Part shown: positions 26,801-39,380 of the stretch, piece by piece
How positions within the stretch are numbered: the stretch's first letter is position 1
Layout of the letters: every line of letters begins with the position of its first letter
Source of the DNA: Tagetes erecta
Taxonomy: Eukaryota; Streptophyta; Magnoliopsida; Asterales; Asteraceae
Direction of reading: 5' to 3'
DNA length: 64,000 bases
NCBI GenBank assembly: GCA_030867185.1
Contig: CM061497.1
Span: 23,996,501 to 24,060,500, forward strand
Translations under genes and position numbers: made by a program
The notes under the pieces: generated by a model
Seen by the model: only the letters and a program-made list of their open reading frames with translations
Database searches by the model: none
Told to the model about the DNA's origin: nothing

Positions 26801-27421
26801 ATTGTGTTGACAACAGTGAGAATTCAGTACTTAGGAATGAAATTATGGAACTAGTTTCTTCATGTGCGGATCGTTTACGATGCGACACAAACAGACTTTC
26901 TGCATTTGCGGAGCAACTTAGGAAAATTAAGAATGATATATTTGTAGAAGTCCCATCCAATCCAGATTATAACAGTACATCTGCTGTTATAGGTATGTTA
27001 CTGTTTTTCAAATTTTTACAGTTACGTCAGTGTTACATATATGTATTGCAGTTTTTTATGTCATTACAGTGTTCATTATTTGTAGTGTTTTATAAATTTT
27101 GCATGTGTATTTTTGCTAGGTGACTTGCTTGGAAAATCACAATCTGTGGATGTTTCATATGTTCCACCTCAAGGTATAAGGAATAAAGGATGTGGGACTG
27201 CACCAAGGCTTATTGGTCCAGGTGAAAAGGCTATTGAGAACGCTAAAAAGAGAAAGGGAACTTTAAGGTTATGCGGTAAATGTAAGAAATATGTGGATCA
27301 TGATTCGCGTAACTGCGAGAAGATGAAACGTCTTGCTGCTGGTGCTAATGTTGTTGATCATGGTCCTTCGACTGATGGTTCTAATAGTGTTGATCCTGGT
27401 CCTTCGATTGCTGGTCCTTAG
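23836..27421 (+). pseudogene. MULE transposase with FAR1-type DNA-binding domain (one nonsense codon)
   Basis: A seven-exon model keeps frame with GT-AG junctions: 23836-23851, 23941-24147, 24523-25315, 25551-25809, 25908-26477, 26611-26992, 27120-27421 (2,529 nt, 842 residues). Domains in order: Ser-rich N-terminus; FAR1 zinc-finger domain at about residues 115-200 (ending FVEAHNHRL); MULE transposase domain with Asp in FDATYGTN (about 330), Asp in LTDQDAA (about 391) and a Glu candidate in FEEKW (about 455); SWIM zinc finger CSCMGF...CRH (about 625-637); and a C-terminal CX2CX6HX4C finger CGKCKKYVDHDSRNC (about 793). The single lesion is an in-frame TGA at 25053-25055 (codon 252), between the FAR1 and transposase domains. 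Otherwise intact, so the element was probably active recently. Confidence 0.85.
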
Positions 27422-28375
27422 GCTGTTGTTCCTATGGCTGTCTTATGATTCATGAATTTCATATATGTCTTTTAATATCATTTGTTTAGACTATCCTTTC
27501 AAAGTACTCATTTCAATTTGATTATATAATATCGTTTCCTGATGTTATATGTACTTTCATTTCAATAATAATATACTTCTGAGTATTCAATTCAAATTAG
27601 TATCCATATGTTATGTGTGCATTTATGTAGTATGATAAGTTACATATATGCAGTATCACATGTTACACATACGCAGTATGACAAGTTTCATGTGATTCTT
27701 ATTAACTAACCAATTAATTCAGATACACATATTCAAACATAGATTCAAAAAGCAACACCATAAAACAATTCCTTTGGTATTTTTTTTACCCGGTTATATC
27801 TTTCCCTTGTTTTCTCATTCACCAACTTTTCAGCATATGACATGTTATATGTACTATGACAAGTTACATATATACAGTGTGACATGTTACACATATGTAG
27901 TATGACTTGTTACAAACATCTAGTATGACAAATTACATATAGTTCTTATTAACTAACCAATTAATTTAGATACACATATTCAAACACATATTTAAAAGCA
28001 ACACCATAAATCTATTCCTTGGTATTTTTTACCCATTTATGTCATTACTTTGTTTTCTTCATTCACCAATTTTTCAAGATATGCCATGTTACACATATGC
28101 AGTTTGACATGTTACATATATGCAGTATTGCATGTTACATATATGCAGTATTGCATGTTACATATATGCAGTATGTTATCCTTAACATATGATTCTTTTT
28201 AACTAACAAATTTATCCAGATACATATATTTAAAAAGTAACATGATAAAACCATCATAATATTCTTGTCTACAAATATTCAAAGACATATCCTAAAAGCA
28301 ACTCCATAAAAGCATCATAATATTCGTGTCTACACATACTTAACAAAACTGTAGACAATTACACATTCTAATCAT
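27422..28375. repeat. Intergenic palindrome array between the two genes of D
   Basis: The region between the converging 3' ends has no gene but at least a dozen copies of TTACATATATGCAGTAT-like words, for example 27640-27660, 27860-27905 and a run at 28085-28175 in which ATGTTACATATATGCAGTAT repeats every 26 bp. Longer direct repeats enclose them (ACTAACCAATTAATT, then TAGATACACATATTCAAACA). Confidence 0.75.
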
Positions 28376-29014
28376 TCATTCCTTTGGTATTTTTTCATTC
28401 ATCACCTCTTCACTTTTCCTTTCCGCATTCACCACTTCTTTTTTGCTTTCCACATTCACCACCACTTCCTTAGTCATTTGGTCTTTAAAAAGATTTTGTT
28501 CTTCACCGGTTTCTTTCAAGACTTTATCCCATTCTTTTGCCTCATCCAACATTTTCTTCTTAAAACAATTTGCATTAGACAATAGAATCTTGGTGGCATA
28601 TTTCATTCTAAGTTGTTTTATTTGCTTGCTTCTCTTGCTTTGTATATCACTAAAGCCACAATCAAATTCCATTGCTTTTCCTTTGAAAAGTTCCATATGC
28701 CTCATAGCATAGACACCACAATCCGTAAAATTTTCTTTTGTGGCCCAATCAATCTTTATCCTTAATGGCTTTGTAGCTTTGATAGCCATTGCTTTTGGGT
28801 GTTGTACACTCATCAAATAATCAAAAAACATTTGTTTCTGTAGGAAAACAAACATTATAACATAAATAAACATGTCTAACATTAATATTTCATTTTGTAA
28901 TAGATTACATATGATCAGTATTTCAGATATTTAACATTATTAAACAAACTGCATATATGCAATATGCATAAATAATATATATATCAACATATATATATAT
29001 ATATATTTTGTTTT

Positions 29015-29132
29015 ACTGTATATGTGCAGTAAACTACTGCATATATGTTGTTTTACTGCATATATGCAGTAAACTACTGCATATATGTTGTTTTACTGTA
29101 TATGTGCAGTAAATTACTGCATATATGTTGTT
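29015..29132. repeat. Tandem palindromes in an intron of the Ulp1-like gene
   Basis: Alternating TTTACTGTATATGTGCAGTA and AACTACTGCATATATGTTG units, about 56 bp per pair, two and a half pairs. They lie between exons 11 and 10 and use the CAGT variant of the element's palindrome. Confidence 0.75.
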
Positions 29133-31057
29133 TAACTAATGAATTACTTTTGAACTTAAATAAAGATTTAACATACCACTTTATATGGTGTCCCCTTTGA
29201 TATATATCTCGCATTGTCTTTCATTGAAACCAAGCTTGTAGATTGATGCATGTTGTCTATTACGGAAATAGAAGGATTTTTCAAATAAAAAACGATCAAA
29301 TAGAAATGTCGCTTCTCTAGCATAGGAAAGAAGACCAATTCAAATTTTCTGAGATCCAATTTTTCTTCTTTTCCTTCGACAACATACATCATGTTTCTTT
29401 CCAAAGCCTCCAATCGTTTTGCATTTGTTGAACTTTTATTAAGCATCCAATCAAGCTATTAAGTTAGAAAAATAACAGATGTAAGTGAACATTATTTATA
29501 AAAACTATTTCTACGTTAGTATTATATACAATACTTACAATTGTTGTTGTATAGCAAAACAAACAACTTGGTGATTCTATGCTTTTTAAGTTTTCATCAT
29601 GATTCAAAACTGCAGCCCAACAGTCAACGACATTTTCATACAACTCAAACCCAGGAATTAATGTCCACAAAATAAATAATTTTGTTTCTAAACCATAAGA
29701 TGTTCCGAAAACATCATTCCTGCACAAAAAAAATCATTTAGGTATCACATACATGTATTATAACTAAGTTGCAAGTAATACAAAAGACTACCTATGTGTA
29801 GTATAATAATTTTTACAACTCTACATATATGAAATATGGATAACTTACGAAAAACTGTTCTCGACTTCCTTTTTTTCAGCCTCTTCACTTTCAGGATTAC
29901 TAATTGTTAATGTCCTGTGAGTTGAGATTTTAGAAGTGGTATAAATTAAACTATATACACAATCATATATACATTTAAATAATAATGCAAAAGAAACTTA
30001 CTTTTCATTTTCTTGCCAAGTGTTTACTATGTAATTCCAAACAACATTTTCTTCCTGAGTCAATGGTTTGCTTATATCAACTGCTCGTAAGTACCATGGC
30101 GATTTCAATTGGACACTTACATTTTTCAATCGTTCTTCCTTCCTTCCAATTCGTTGATCGTCACAAGGTTTTTCTGCATTCAGTGTATCATTCTTCATCT
30201 CATCTTCTCCCTTTTCTTGTGAACTATCTGTCAAACCCAGGCTGAAATCTGGAAGTTAGTGATCAGCAACTTCTGTCTTCTTATCACTTTCTTTCTTATC
30301 CATTTCTGGATTTTCAATTTCTTCTAACTCTTTCTCACAAATCATAGCCGCCACACTTTCCTCAACATTTATCACTTCTGTGTACACTTGCTTGTATTTC
30401 TCCACCAATTCTTTTACCTCTTCATCTTTTGGGTAAAGTAAAAATGCTTCACATAATTCTTTTTCAACCGCCTTTTTATCTTTCACGATTAAGTCAAGCA
30501 TATCATTCATTTTGGAAACATGATCCTGTTAACAAATTTGCAAAAATTTAATTACATACCATTATACTACATATATGCAGCATACCTTAATATTTAAAAC
30601 ATCATTAACATTTTTAAAAGACTTCATATATGCATAATATCTAAGTACATGATGGAAAACAGCATTATTAAAACAAATTCAGATATATAACATACCTTCA
30701 AGTTTTCTGGCTTAAGCATGTTACTAGAAATGTTTTTGTCTTTTGCATCTCTTTTTTCTTCCTTCCCTTCTTCTTCTTCTTCTTCACTTTCGTCACGATC
30801 ATAATCCAAGTACAAATCCCTTAATTCCCCTAGACCAAAACCTCCATTTTCTATCTCATATTTTTCTCTTATAGACAATTTTTTCATTGTCCAGAACTTT
30901 AGGGGGCTCATTTTCCGTGCTACGTTAATTGCTGGGCAAATAATTCTGTCGACATACAGAAGCTGCATTTTTTACAATCTATTAGTATATATGTTAAAGA
31001 TACAAATATAGTTTTTTACTATTCTAATCAACAGACTACCTATATGTAGCATTCATG

Positions 31058-31112
<55 letters not shown>

Positions 31113-32724
31113 TTCTTATCTACATATATGCAACATTCCTAACTACATATATGCATCATACAGAAGCAGTTGCATAATCATTAACATTTCAACATTCATA
31201 GAGGCTACATATATGCAACCATGTAGCCATAAATATCATCATATTTTAATTTACAACAAATATATAAAACTAAACACATACCGTAAGTATTGTCAACGGG
31301 CCTGTGAATTTAGAATCGTAATTACATCTAACCCATCCAACTTTAGACTGTTCAAGTTTATTCAAAATAAAACTGCACCAGTCTATCTCTTCAATTTTGG
31401 TATCATTTGAAAAGTATCGTAGAAAATCAAGGGCGCATTTTCCATGTTTTTGGCACTCCACCATTGTGCTCATAAAAAGTACCAATAAATCCAACTTGAA
31501 TAGAATACTATCATCATCAGCATTTTTTTCTATTCTGTGCACTATCTCAGAAGGTCCCACATATTTGTTTCTATACAAACCCCTCCATTGCTTCACAATT
31601 CCTTCAAAACTAGTATTATATTCTAACGATTCCAAGTTTATTCCACCATATGGTACTCCAAGTAATTGATTCAATGATTCACAATCCACATTTATTTTAA
31701 CCCTTCCTAAGTCTATGGCCATCAAATCAGGCTTAAAGCTATCAACTACAAAATGACCAAGTTTTGCTGGAATTCCATCTACAGCCATTGACAATTTTTT
31801 CCAAATCCCATGCTTCTAACAGCATCCCTTTGTTTCTTTGATAGTGTTTGAAGTGCCAGATTAAGTTGACGAGGTGTTGTACGTGGCCTTAAGCCAAACC
31901 AGTTGACTTTCTTTTTTACCCTTGCACCTTTCTTCCTCTTCTTTTTTTCATGCACTAATTCTAACAAAATAGTCAAATATTAGCTAGTATTACATGTGCA
32001 CTAACATTACTACATAATTTTACTTATAAAAAACTAAATACCTTTAAGGCTATCATCAGAATCTTCATTTTTGTCTGTCTCATCATCAGAATCTTGCACC
32101 TTTTTCTGTTTTAGTTTTTGAAGTCTTCTGGACTTCCTTTTAGGTCCAGAATCTGTAATAGTAGGTCATTTATGAATCTTGTTGATCAATTTACTGTTAA
32201 AATTTATAATTACACCAATACATATATGAAGTAGCATTACTACATATATGTAGTATCAGAAATACATTTATATATCAAACATACCTTTAGTATCAGAATC
32301 CAGCTTTGGTATTTCATCCTCTTTTTGTTTTCTTTTTTTTTGTTTTTTTTGCCAGTTTCCTTTTCATCTCAATATCTGTTTTCAGAATAAATGTTAATGA
32401 GGTTAAGTTAATGTGAAGCATAAAGCACTATTGAGAAATATAACTCACCAAATTCTTCATCTTCTTTTGCTTCTGTAATTTTCTTGTTTTCTTTACTACA
32501 CTTTTGTTTGTCTTTCACTTGTTGATTGAAGAAAACAACTTTTAATTTTTTCAAACCTGTGTTTTCTTTGTTTTGAGCAATAAATTCAGCATCGGATCCT
32601 ACAAATATGCAGTATATTGTGAACACTTGTAAAACACATTAACATTAACATGTTTTATAATACTACAGATATGCAATATGTATAAACACATAAACAAGAA
32701 TAAATTATCAACATTTCCATCTTT

Positions 32725-33606
32725 CCTGAAACTATTGGATTAAACAACATCAACATCAGCATCTATTAACATACTACACATATGCAGTAGACATATACAC
32801 TTTAACAACAACAACAACATTAACATCTATTCAGATACTACACATATGCAGTACACATAAACACTTTAACAAACAACTTCAACATTAGCATCTATTCAGA
32901 TACTACACATAAGTAATACACACAAACACATGAAACTAACGGATTGAACAACATACTATTCAGATACTACACATATGTAGTACACATAAGCACCTGAAAC
33001 TATTGGATTAAACAACATTAACATCAACATCTATTAACATACTACACATATGCAGTAGACATATACACTTTAACAACAACAACAACATTAACATCTATTC
33101 AGATACTACACATATGCAGTACACATAAACACTTTAACAAACAACTTCAACATTAGCATCTATTCAGATACTACACATAAGTAATACACACAAACACATG
33201 AAACTAACGGATTGAACAACATACTATTCAGATACTACACATATGTAGTACACATAAGCACCTGAAACTATTGGATTAAACAACATCAACATCAGCATCT
33301 ATTAACATACTACACATATGCAGTAGACATATACACTTTAACAACAACAACAACATTAACATCTATTCAGATACTACACATATGCAGTACACATAAACAC
33401 TTTAACAAACAACTTCAACATTAGCATCTATTCAGATACTACACATAAGTAATACACACAAACACATGAAACTAATGGATTGAACAACATACTATTCAGA
33501 TACTACACATATGTAGTACACATAAGCACCTGAAACTATTGGATTAAACAACATCAACATCAGCATCTATTAACATACTACACATATGCAGTAGACATAT
33601 ACACTT
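32725..33606. repeat. 268-bp tandem repeat in intron 1 of the Ulp1-like gene
   Basis: About 3.3 nearly identical copies: the landmark ATCTATTAACATACTACACA recurs at 32761, 33029, 33297 and 33565, exactly 268 bp apart. Each full unit contains four copies of the palindromic word (ACTACACATATGCAGT, ACTACACATATGTAGT and a diverged ACTACACATAAGTAAT). The copies differ at only a few bases (CATTAACATCAACATC versus CATCAACATCAGCATC). Confidence 0.92.
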
Positions 33607-34105
33607 TCAGATTTATATTTTAAAGCGTAGCAATGTGTTTTCAAAACCTAACAATTTGTGAGACTAGATATGTGTAATACAGATCATCGCGCATGATATG
33701 TATCAAATCACATGCATTTGTAGACGATTGTTTACCTTCTATCAACGATTTTTTACATGCTTCGCTTTCAATCATCGTTTGAACAGCATCGTTTTCCATC
33801 GTTTTAACTGATTCTTCTTCCATTTCTCTCGATTTTTGCTGGAATTGAAACCCTAGGTATTGTTATTATGCTTGAGTTTGTGATGAAGATTAACTGGTCT
33901 GCCGAGAATTTGAAATGACGAGAAGTTGAACGGGTGCAATTGTCGTGGGAATGAAAGAAATTTGTATTCCCAATATACCCCTTTCTTTAAAATCTCCACC
34001 TTTTTTTTTTAATCTTCATCTTCTAATCTCAGCCCTTGATCATCAAAATCTATGGTTAAAAATTAGTTCTCTAGTTCTCAACTTGAAATGAGTTCTCTCT
34101 TGAAC

Positions 34106-34113
<8 letters not shown>

Positions 34114-34180
<67 letters not shown>
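34114..34180. repeat. (TA)n microsatellite between D and E
   Basis: Uninterrupted TA tract of about 33 units between the right end of D and the left end of E. Confidence 0.96.
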
Positions 34181-34183
<3 letters not shown>

Positions 34184-35989
34184 ATGAGATACATTGAAAA
34201 CAAAGTTATAATTAAAAACACTAAAAACCATTAGAATGATACTTTTATAATATTTAATGATTAATATGAATGGTTGTAATGCATAGGGGTAAAAAAGGAA
34301 AAAATAATTATATCTTTAGTAACCACCCACTAACAATTCCCAAATAAATCGGCACATATAATTTGTTCAGTGTTTCGTATGACTTTTATTTTGATAGCCT
34401 ACAAAGTTATTAATATTTTATATTTGATTTGCCTTATAATTAAAACAAAGTAAATTAATTGTGGGATGAATCAGCTGTTGAGGAAAAATACAATGCATCA
34501 AGTTTATTCAATAACATACGTATACGTAAATTAAATCACTATTAATGTTTTTAGGCATACGTAACAAAGGTACTACGTATACGTAACAACGGTGCTACGT
34601 ATACATATACGTAACAATGGTGCTACGCATAACTACCCGTACCATTTACGTCTACGTAACCATACCATTTACGTATATAAGTGTCGGTTATGTATACATA
34701 ACGATGACCCAAATTATTTTAAGTAACATTGTACGCACTACGTAATTACGTATATGAATGTTACAAAAGTACACATACCCAATAAAACGTGAATTTCACC
34801 ATCAACTATAACTTATATGATATCTAAACCATGTTGATAAACTTTTGATTAATGCACACTCCCATTTTCGTTTACTATACATATATATATATATATAACA
34901 CATCTAACAAGTATAAAATACTTTATTAAACTCACAAATTAACACATAGATGACTTACATATACGTTACGTAACTTGATAAGTTACGCATACGTAACGTT
35001 GATAAGTTACGTATACGTATACATATAACAATTATAAAACACTAGATTTTATAATAAAAGAATCCAACAACAACACGAATATGTTTACAGTGTATGTCAA
35101 CGTGTTTAATAGGAAGAAGACAACTTCTATCATCATCATCATCATTTACTTCTTCAAAAGACTTAATTTTTGCTTATGTTAACTAGGCACATATAGGTAA
35201 CCTCTATATACATAAATCACCATTGCTAAAAAGTAGAGGTTTGATTAGAAGCTTTACAATGTATAAATACATATAACAAATGTTGAAATATATCTTGCAT
35301 TACAATGGTTGAAGATGAAGAAATCAAATTGAACATGTAGGATGCTTAAGCTCATTTTCCGAACCCATACCTTCTATGAATGAGCCTTTCCGGTGGCAGT
35401 AAAAACAACATATACCTGCAACAAAAGACAAATCACCAAGTCTTGATCCATAACTTACATGATCTACTTTTAACAATTTGACTCGATGATAAAACACACC
35501 TTCAAGGTATCTTTTGGTTTTCTTGCCTTTGCATTCTTATTGCATCAAATAGCAGTGGGTAGTTGTTGTTCATTACGGCGGAATCAAAACCACAAACCGG
35601 CGAAGTCCGGGTTGGGATTACGATTCTAATGCAAACGGGTAAAGGACAGTGGTGTTGTTTAAACAACAACAATGGATGGTATTTGGATGGAGAGTGACAA
35701 AAGATGGGTGGGTTGTGCTTTTCTGTTCTTTTCCGACGAGATTGCGAGAAGGAAAACTGTAAAGGACGGTGGCGTTGTTTGAATGACTGGTCAAAAAAAT
35801 TAGATGAGTTTTTAGTGGAATTTTTTAAAGACCAGTCAAAGATCCCTGTGATATTGAAGAAGTTAACTTTAAAATTATAATGTTCCATAAATACCCTTTT
35901 CTTTTTATGAAAAATAAAAATAAAAATAAAATAAGTTTTTTTGGTTTTTAGTGTTTTTAATTATAAAGTTTGTTTTCATTTGATCCTAA

Positions 35990-35991
<2 letters not shown>
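34181..35991. mobile_element. MULE-like element E, a second family
   Basis: Left end GGGATGAGATACATTGAAAA followed by TTATAATTAAAAACACTAAA; right end the inverted counterpart (TTTAGTGTTTTTAATTATAA, GTTTTCATTTGATCCTAACT). The terminal repeats are about 50 bp and differ from those of A-D, but share the GGGATNAGAT/GGATCAAAT-type start. 1.8 kb, no transposase. The interior has repeated TTACGTATACGTAA palindromes rather than the ACTACATATATGTAGT type. An open frame of 128 residues on the minus strand (35888-35502) may be a leftover first exon; it matches nothing I know. Confidence 0.6.
34510..35022. repeat. Dispersed TACGTATACGTA palindromes in element E
   Basis: At least ten copies or near-copies of TTACGTATACGTAA, e.g. 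ACATACGTATACGTAAATTA near 34515, CTACGTATACGTAACAACGG near 34573, CTACGTATACATATACGTAA near 34592, GTTACGCATACGTAACG near 34982 and GTTACGTATACGTATACATA near 35005. They are confined to this element. Confidence 0.8.

Positions 35992-36040
<49 letters not shown>
35988..36040. repeat. (CT)n(TA)n microsatellite between E and C
   Basis: A CT tract of about ten units merges into a TA tract of about sixteen units at the junction of two MULE-like elements. Confidence 0.95.
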
Positions 36041-36047
<7 letters not shown>

Positions 36048-37617
36048 GTTCAATTGAGAACTCATTTTAAGTTGAGAACTAGAGAACTGCCAAAAATACA
36101 AGGGATGGAATTTTAAAGAGGAAGGGTAAAATTGGAACTTTAAATATAAAAATCTTAAAATATTTCTATCTTTTGCATACGTTAATATTATAAAAAAAAA
36201 ATTACACCATTAGATCAAGAATTTGTTTATCTTTCATTTGAGTATAAATAACATTATAAAAAATATTTTTTTCTCGTTTTTTTTAATTTCCATACTGCAT
36301 ATATGTAATATTGCGAATTCGTACTTGATTATATTTTTCTTTAAACGTTACTAACTTTTCCATACCTTATTTATATTAAAAAAATTTAAAAATCACATTT
36401 TCGTTTTTTCGATACTACATATATGTAGTATCACTGTACTTGATGCATTTTTTGAAGCGGCCAAATAGCTCGGGAGTTTAATAATTATTTAAAGTGTACA
36501 TACGATCTCAAATGACCGTAAACAAAGTTCATAATATTCCATATAAAAAAACTTATTACAAATGAAAACAAAACCAATACTTATACTATGTCTAAACATA
36601 AAGATAATAATAAACTAATAAATTAAAGATAAATATAATAACAAAATAAAATAAACCTGAAATTCAAACTATAAGATAACAATGCATCAATATTGCATAT
36701 ACTACATATATGTAGTAGTATGATACTACATATATGTAGTATACGATACTACATATATGCAATACTATAAACTTTAAAAGAGGATAGTCAATACGGTGAT
36801 GTTATGCACATAAGTTACACGTAAAACCATTAAAACTACCTAGCTTTCATAAAATAAGTTAAATTAATTTTTATTAGAAAACTAACTCATTGATCTTTAT
36901 TCTATTTAATGAACGAACCGACCTTCTCCACTTAGATCATAATTTTCTCTTTCCCATTTACTCAATAATCGTCATTCATTTTAAGAAAAAATTACTTGTC
37001 CTTTAAAATTCGATTGTACACCAATTTGGCTTTTCAATTCCAACAAACAGATTAACATAACATGACTATTATAATTGGTATTGTGATATGCTCATGCTGC
37101 ACATATTCATACCACATCACATAACGTGGACCAAGTATTTGCTAGCAATGTGAATACGATCATATGAGAAAAATCCAAATTTAGAACTAAGGCATGACGG
37201 TGTTGTTTTTTGTTATGGTATAATCGAAATCAATATAAGGGAACTTTTGTTATTTTATCAAAGTACGTAGTTTTGATGGTTTGTCATGTAATTTAGATGC
37301 ATAACAACACCATATTCTTTTTCCCAAATTTAAAAACATATAATATCGTATACTACATATATGAAGTATTGAAAATAAAAAAACGAGAAATTTTTATTTT
37401 TTTATAACGTTATTTATACTCAAATGAAAGATACTGAAATTCTTGATCCAATGGTGCGAAAAAAAATTTAAAAACTTAACGTATGCAAAAGATAGAAATG
37501 TTTAAAGATTTATATATTTAAAGTTCCAAATTTGCCCCTCCACTTTAAAATTTCATCCCTTGTCTTTTGGGAGTTCTCAAGTTCTCAACTTAATATGGAG
37601 TTCTCATTTGATCCCTC

Positions 37618-37619
<2 letters not shown>
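36041..37619 (+). mobile_element. Non-autonomous MULE-like element C
   Basis: Closest relative of element A: same orientation, same length (1.58 kb) and same internal order, including GAAGCGGCCAAATAGCTCGG (36450s) and the triple palindrome near 36700-36760. Ends GGGTAGGGTTCAATTGAGAA and ...TCTCATTTGATCCCTCCC. No gene. A and C differ by scattered substitutions and small indels. Confidence 0.75.

Positions 37620-37682
<63 letters not shown>
37620..37682. repeat. (TA)n microsatellite
   Basis: TA tract of about 31 units between element C and the following LTR. Confidence 0.95.
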
Positions 37683-37684
<2 letters not shown>

Positions 37685-39380
37685 CTACGCGACGCAGGAG
37701 GGGCCTTGGCTTGCGCGTATCGCCTAACCCATGAAAACCGGGTGCACAAAACAAGGGCTAAAGCCGGTAACACGGGAAACCACCCCTCCTACGCGATACG
37801 CCCAGGACGAGGGTTTGCTCATGAGACGCTTACGGAGCATCTTCGGTGTTCGGTAAGACTTGTTTTTAGTTTCCTTCGAGTTACTTACTATCTTATATAC
37901 GCCCAAGATACTAAGTAGAGACCCGTTATAATAGTGAATAGCGTCCTCTCTTGTACGTGTGAGCTTAGATCTGCTGGACTAGACGAAGTGTTGCTCAATT
38001 CCAGAGAGACTCTCAGATCTAGGCCGCACTCTATGCAACTTACTAGGTAGCGTCTCAGATCCCGTGCACATTTAAGATATGTATGACTTAAGTCCAAGGA
38101 AAAACCAGGGTTTTAGAATATAACCTTCCTAGTCATGTAACATCACTAGGGATACAATATGTTTTTAATGAACAGTAGACACGAAGATATGATAACGTGG
38201 CTTTTTCAAAATAGATTGATAATGAGAACATAAGAAACCCTGACTCAGATGTCGAAGTACTTTGAGTAGAATAAGTATACCAAGGACTAAAGTCATTGCC
38301 TAAAGACATATAACATGACTAAGGTAATGCACATCGGTAAGAGAATACCGATGGGATTATTCCGAAATGGACAAATCCTGTCAACACGAATTGATTACAT
38401 GGTTACCTTGATTAGCCATCGGCTTGAGATACATATGCTATATCAAAGGTGAGTCTAGCCGCCTCACTTTTAGATGTTTTATGATTTCGGGGCTGTATCC
38501 GAGCTTGTATGAAAAGTATGAAATGTTTTATAAATGTTTTGAATATGTATGTGGTTATAAATAGATCGCAACCTGGTGATACAACGCACCTCAACTCCAG
38601 GTTCGTCCGATTGTTGCGTAGTTGGTCCGCGGTAATAAGCTTCGTGTTAAGAGTCATCCCAGGAAAAGAGATGGCGGCTACTTACCACAGGGCAAGTCAT
38701 TAGGGAAGGGCTTCGCGCTAAGACGTAGTTGTTAAAAGAACTACCGGCTCCGCCTCAGGATGTGTATGCGTCTAGTTGAATCCAATTAGGTAGACTGACT
38801 GCTCGTAACAGGAATAGTACCATTCAGCCTCGGCAACATGATATGACCAAAAGGGGTCTTGAGGGTACCTTGGTTATCCCTGTATGCGGCATATACATTA
38901 ACAGACTTTAAAGATATTTGGCCACCATTAGATATGGCGTTGGAGAAGAGTTGGCTTGTAGATAACTTATTACGATACATATATGAATGAATGATGTCTA
39001 AATGTTTTGTATGTCTTACATCATTAGTTACAACTCACCAATACATAGTTGTTGATTTCTTTTAGCTCGTGATGCAGGTGAAAGAAATATTCGTGGACGT
39101 TAGCTAGGAAGGCTCAGCTAGAGTTGAACGGATGATGAATCTCCACATAGGAGGAAGACCTAAGTTGAAGACACCTGGGAGTAGGGTCTTAGTACTAGTA
39201 TCAATGTAACACACTCATACGAGTGTTAGACAATGTTTGATTATTTTATTTTAAGACACTAATGAAAACTTTCAATTTGGGTTAATGGAAGTGGTCTTTT
39301 TTTAAAAGTCTTCCGATGTATTTCATTACGATTGGTTGATATTATGCAATGGGTCGGGTCCAGGGAGTCGGGGTCTGACA
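37683..39380 (-). repeat. Ty3/gypsy-type LTR, minus orientation
   Basis: On the minus strand it starts TGTCAGACCCCGACTCCCTG at 39380, a typical LTR start, and directly interrupts a gypsy RT frame. About 1.7 kb of noncoding DNA follows, down to the TA tract at 37682. No TG was found at the lower edge, so the LTR is probably truncated there. Solo LTR or remnant of a longer element cannot be decided. Confidence 0.6.

Larger units (their letters stand above)
28376..33823 (-). pseudogene. Ulp1-like (C48) cysteine protease gene of the MULE
   Basis: An eleven-exon model on the minus strand with GT-AG junctions: 33823-33736, 32598-32449, 32375-32285, 32152-32042, 31960-31282, 30962-30696, 30525-30002, 29914-29849, 29719-29539, 29455-29177, 28837-28376. 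Exons 1-4 encode a charged, Lys- and Asp-rich N-terminus. Exon 5 holds a globular domain common in plant Ulp1-like MULE proteins (INVDCESLNQLLGVPYGGI). Exons 10-11 hold the C48 peptidase, with a His candidate in EKRHFYLIVF, Asp in SVIDNM and Cys in FTDCGVYAMRH. Lesions: in-frame TAA at 30258-30256, and frame slips at A runs in exon 5 (31795-31800) and exon 3 (32333-32350). The family cleaves SUMO-like conjugates; the role in MULEs is unknown. Confidence 0.72.
23528..34113 (+). mobile_element. Large two-gene MULE (element D)
   Basis: Ends GGGGAGGGATCAAGAGAGAA (left) and, on the minus strand, GGGTAGGGTTCAAGAGAGAA (right), inverted repeats of about 50 bp running through AAGTTGAGAACTAGAGAACT. The 10.6-kb element holds a spliced MULE transposase gene on the plus strand and a spliced Ulp1-like protease gene on the minus strand, converging near 27.4-28.4 kb. 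Transposase plus Ulp1-like gene is the arrangement of KAONASHI/CUMULE-type plant MULEs. The flanks are TA tracts, so a target duplication cannot be defined. The noncoding parts carry dozens of ACTACATATATGTAGT-like palindromes. Confidence 0.82.

Noticed and set aside
32725..33606. A CRISPR-like or centromere-satellite array
   Set aside because: Units are continuous 268-bp repeats without spacers, in a eukaryotic transposon intron, and only 3.3 copies exist.
35502..35888. A host gene on the minus strand inside element E
   Set aside because: 128 residues, no domain, low complexity; more likely a leftover leader or exon of an autonomous relative.
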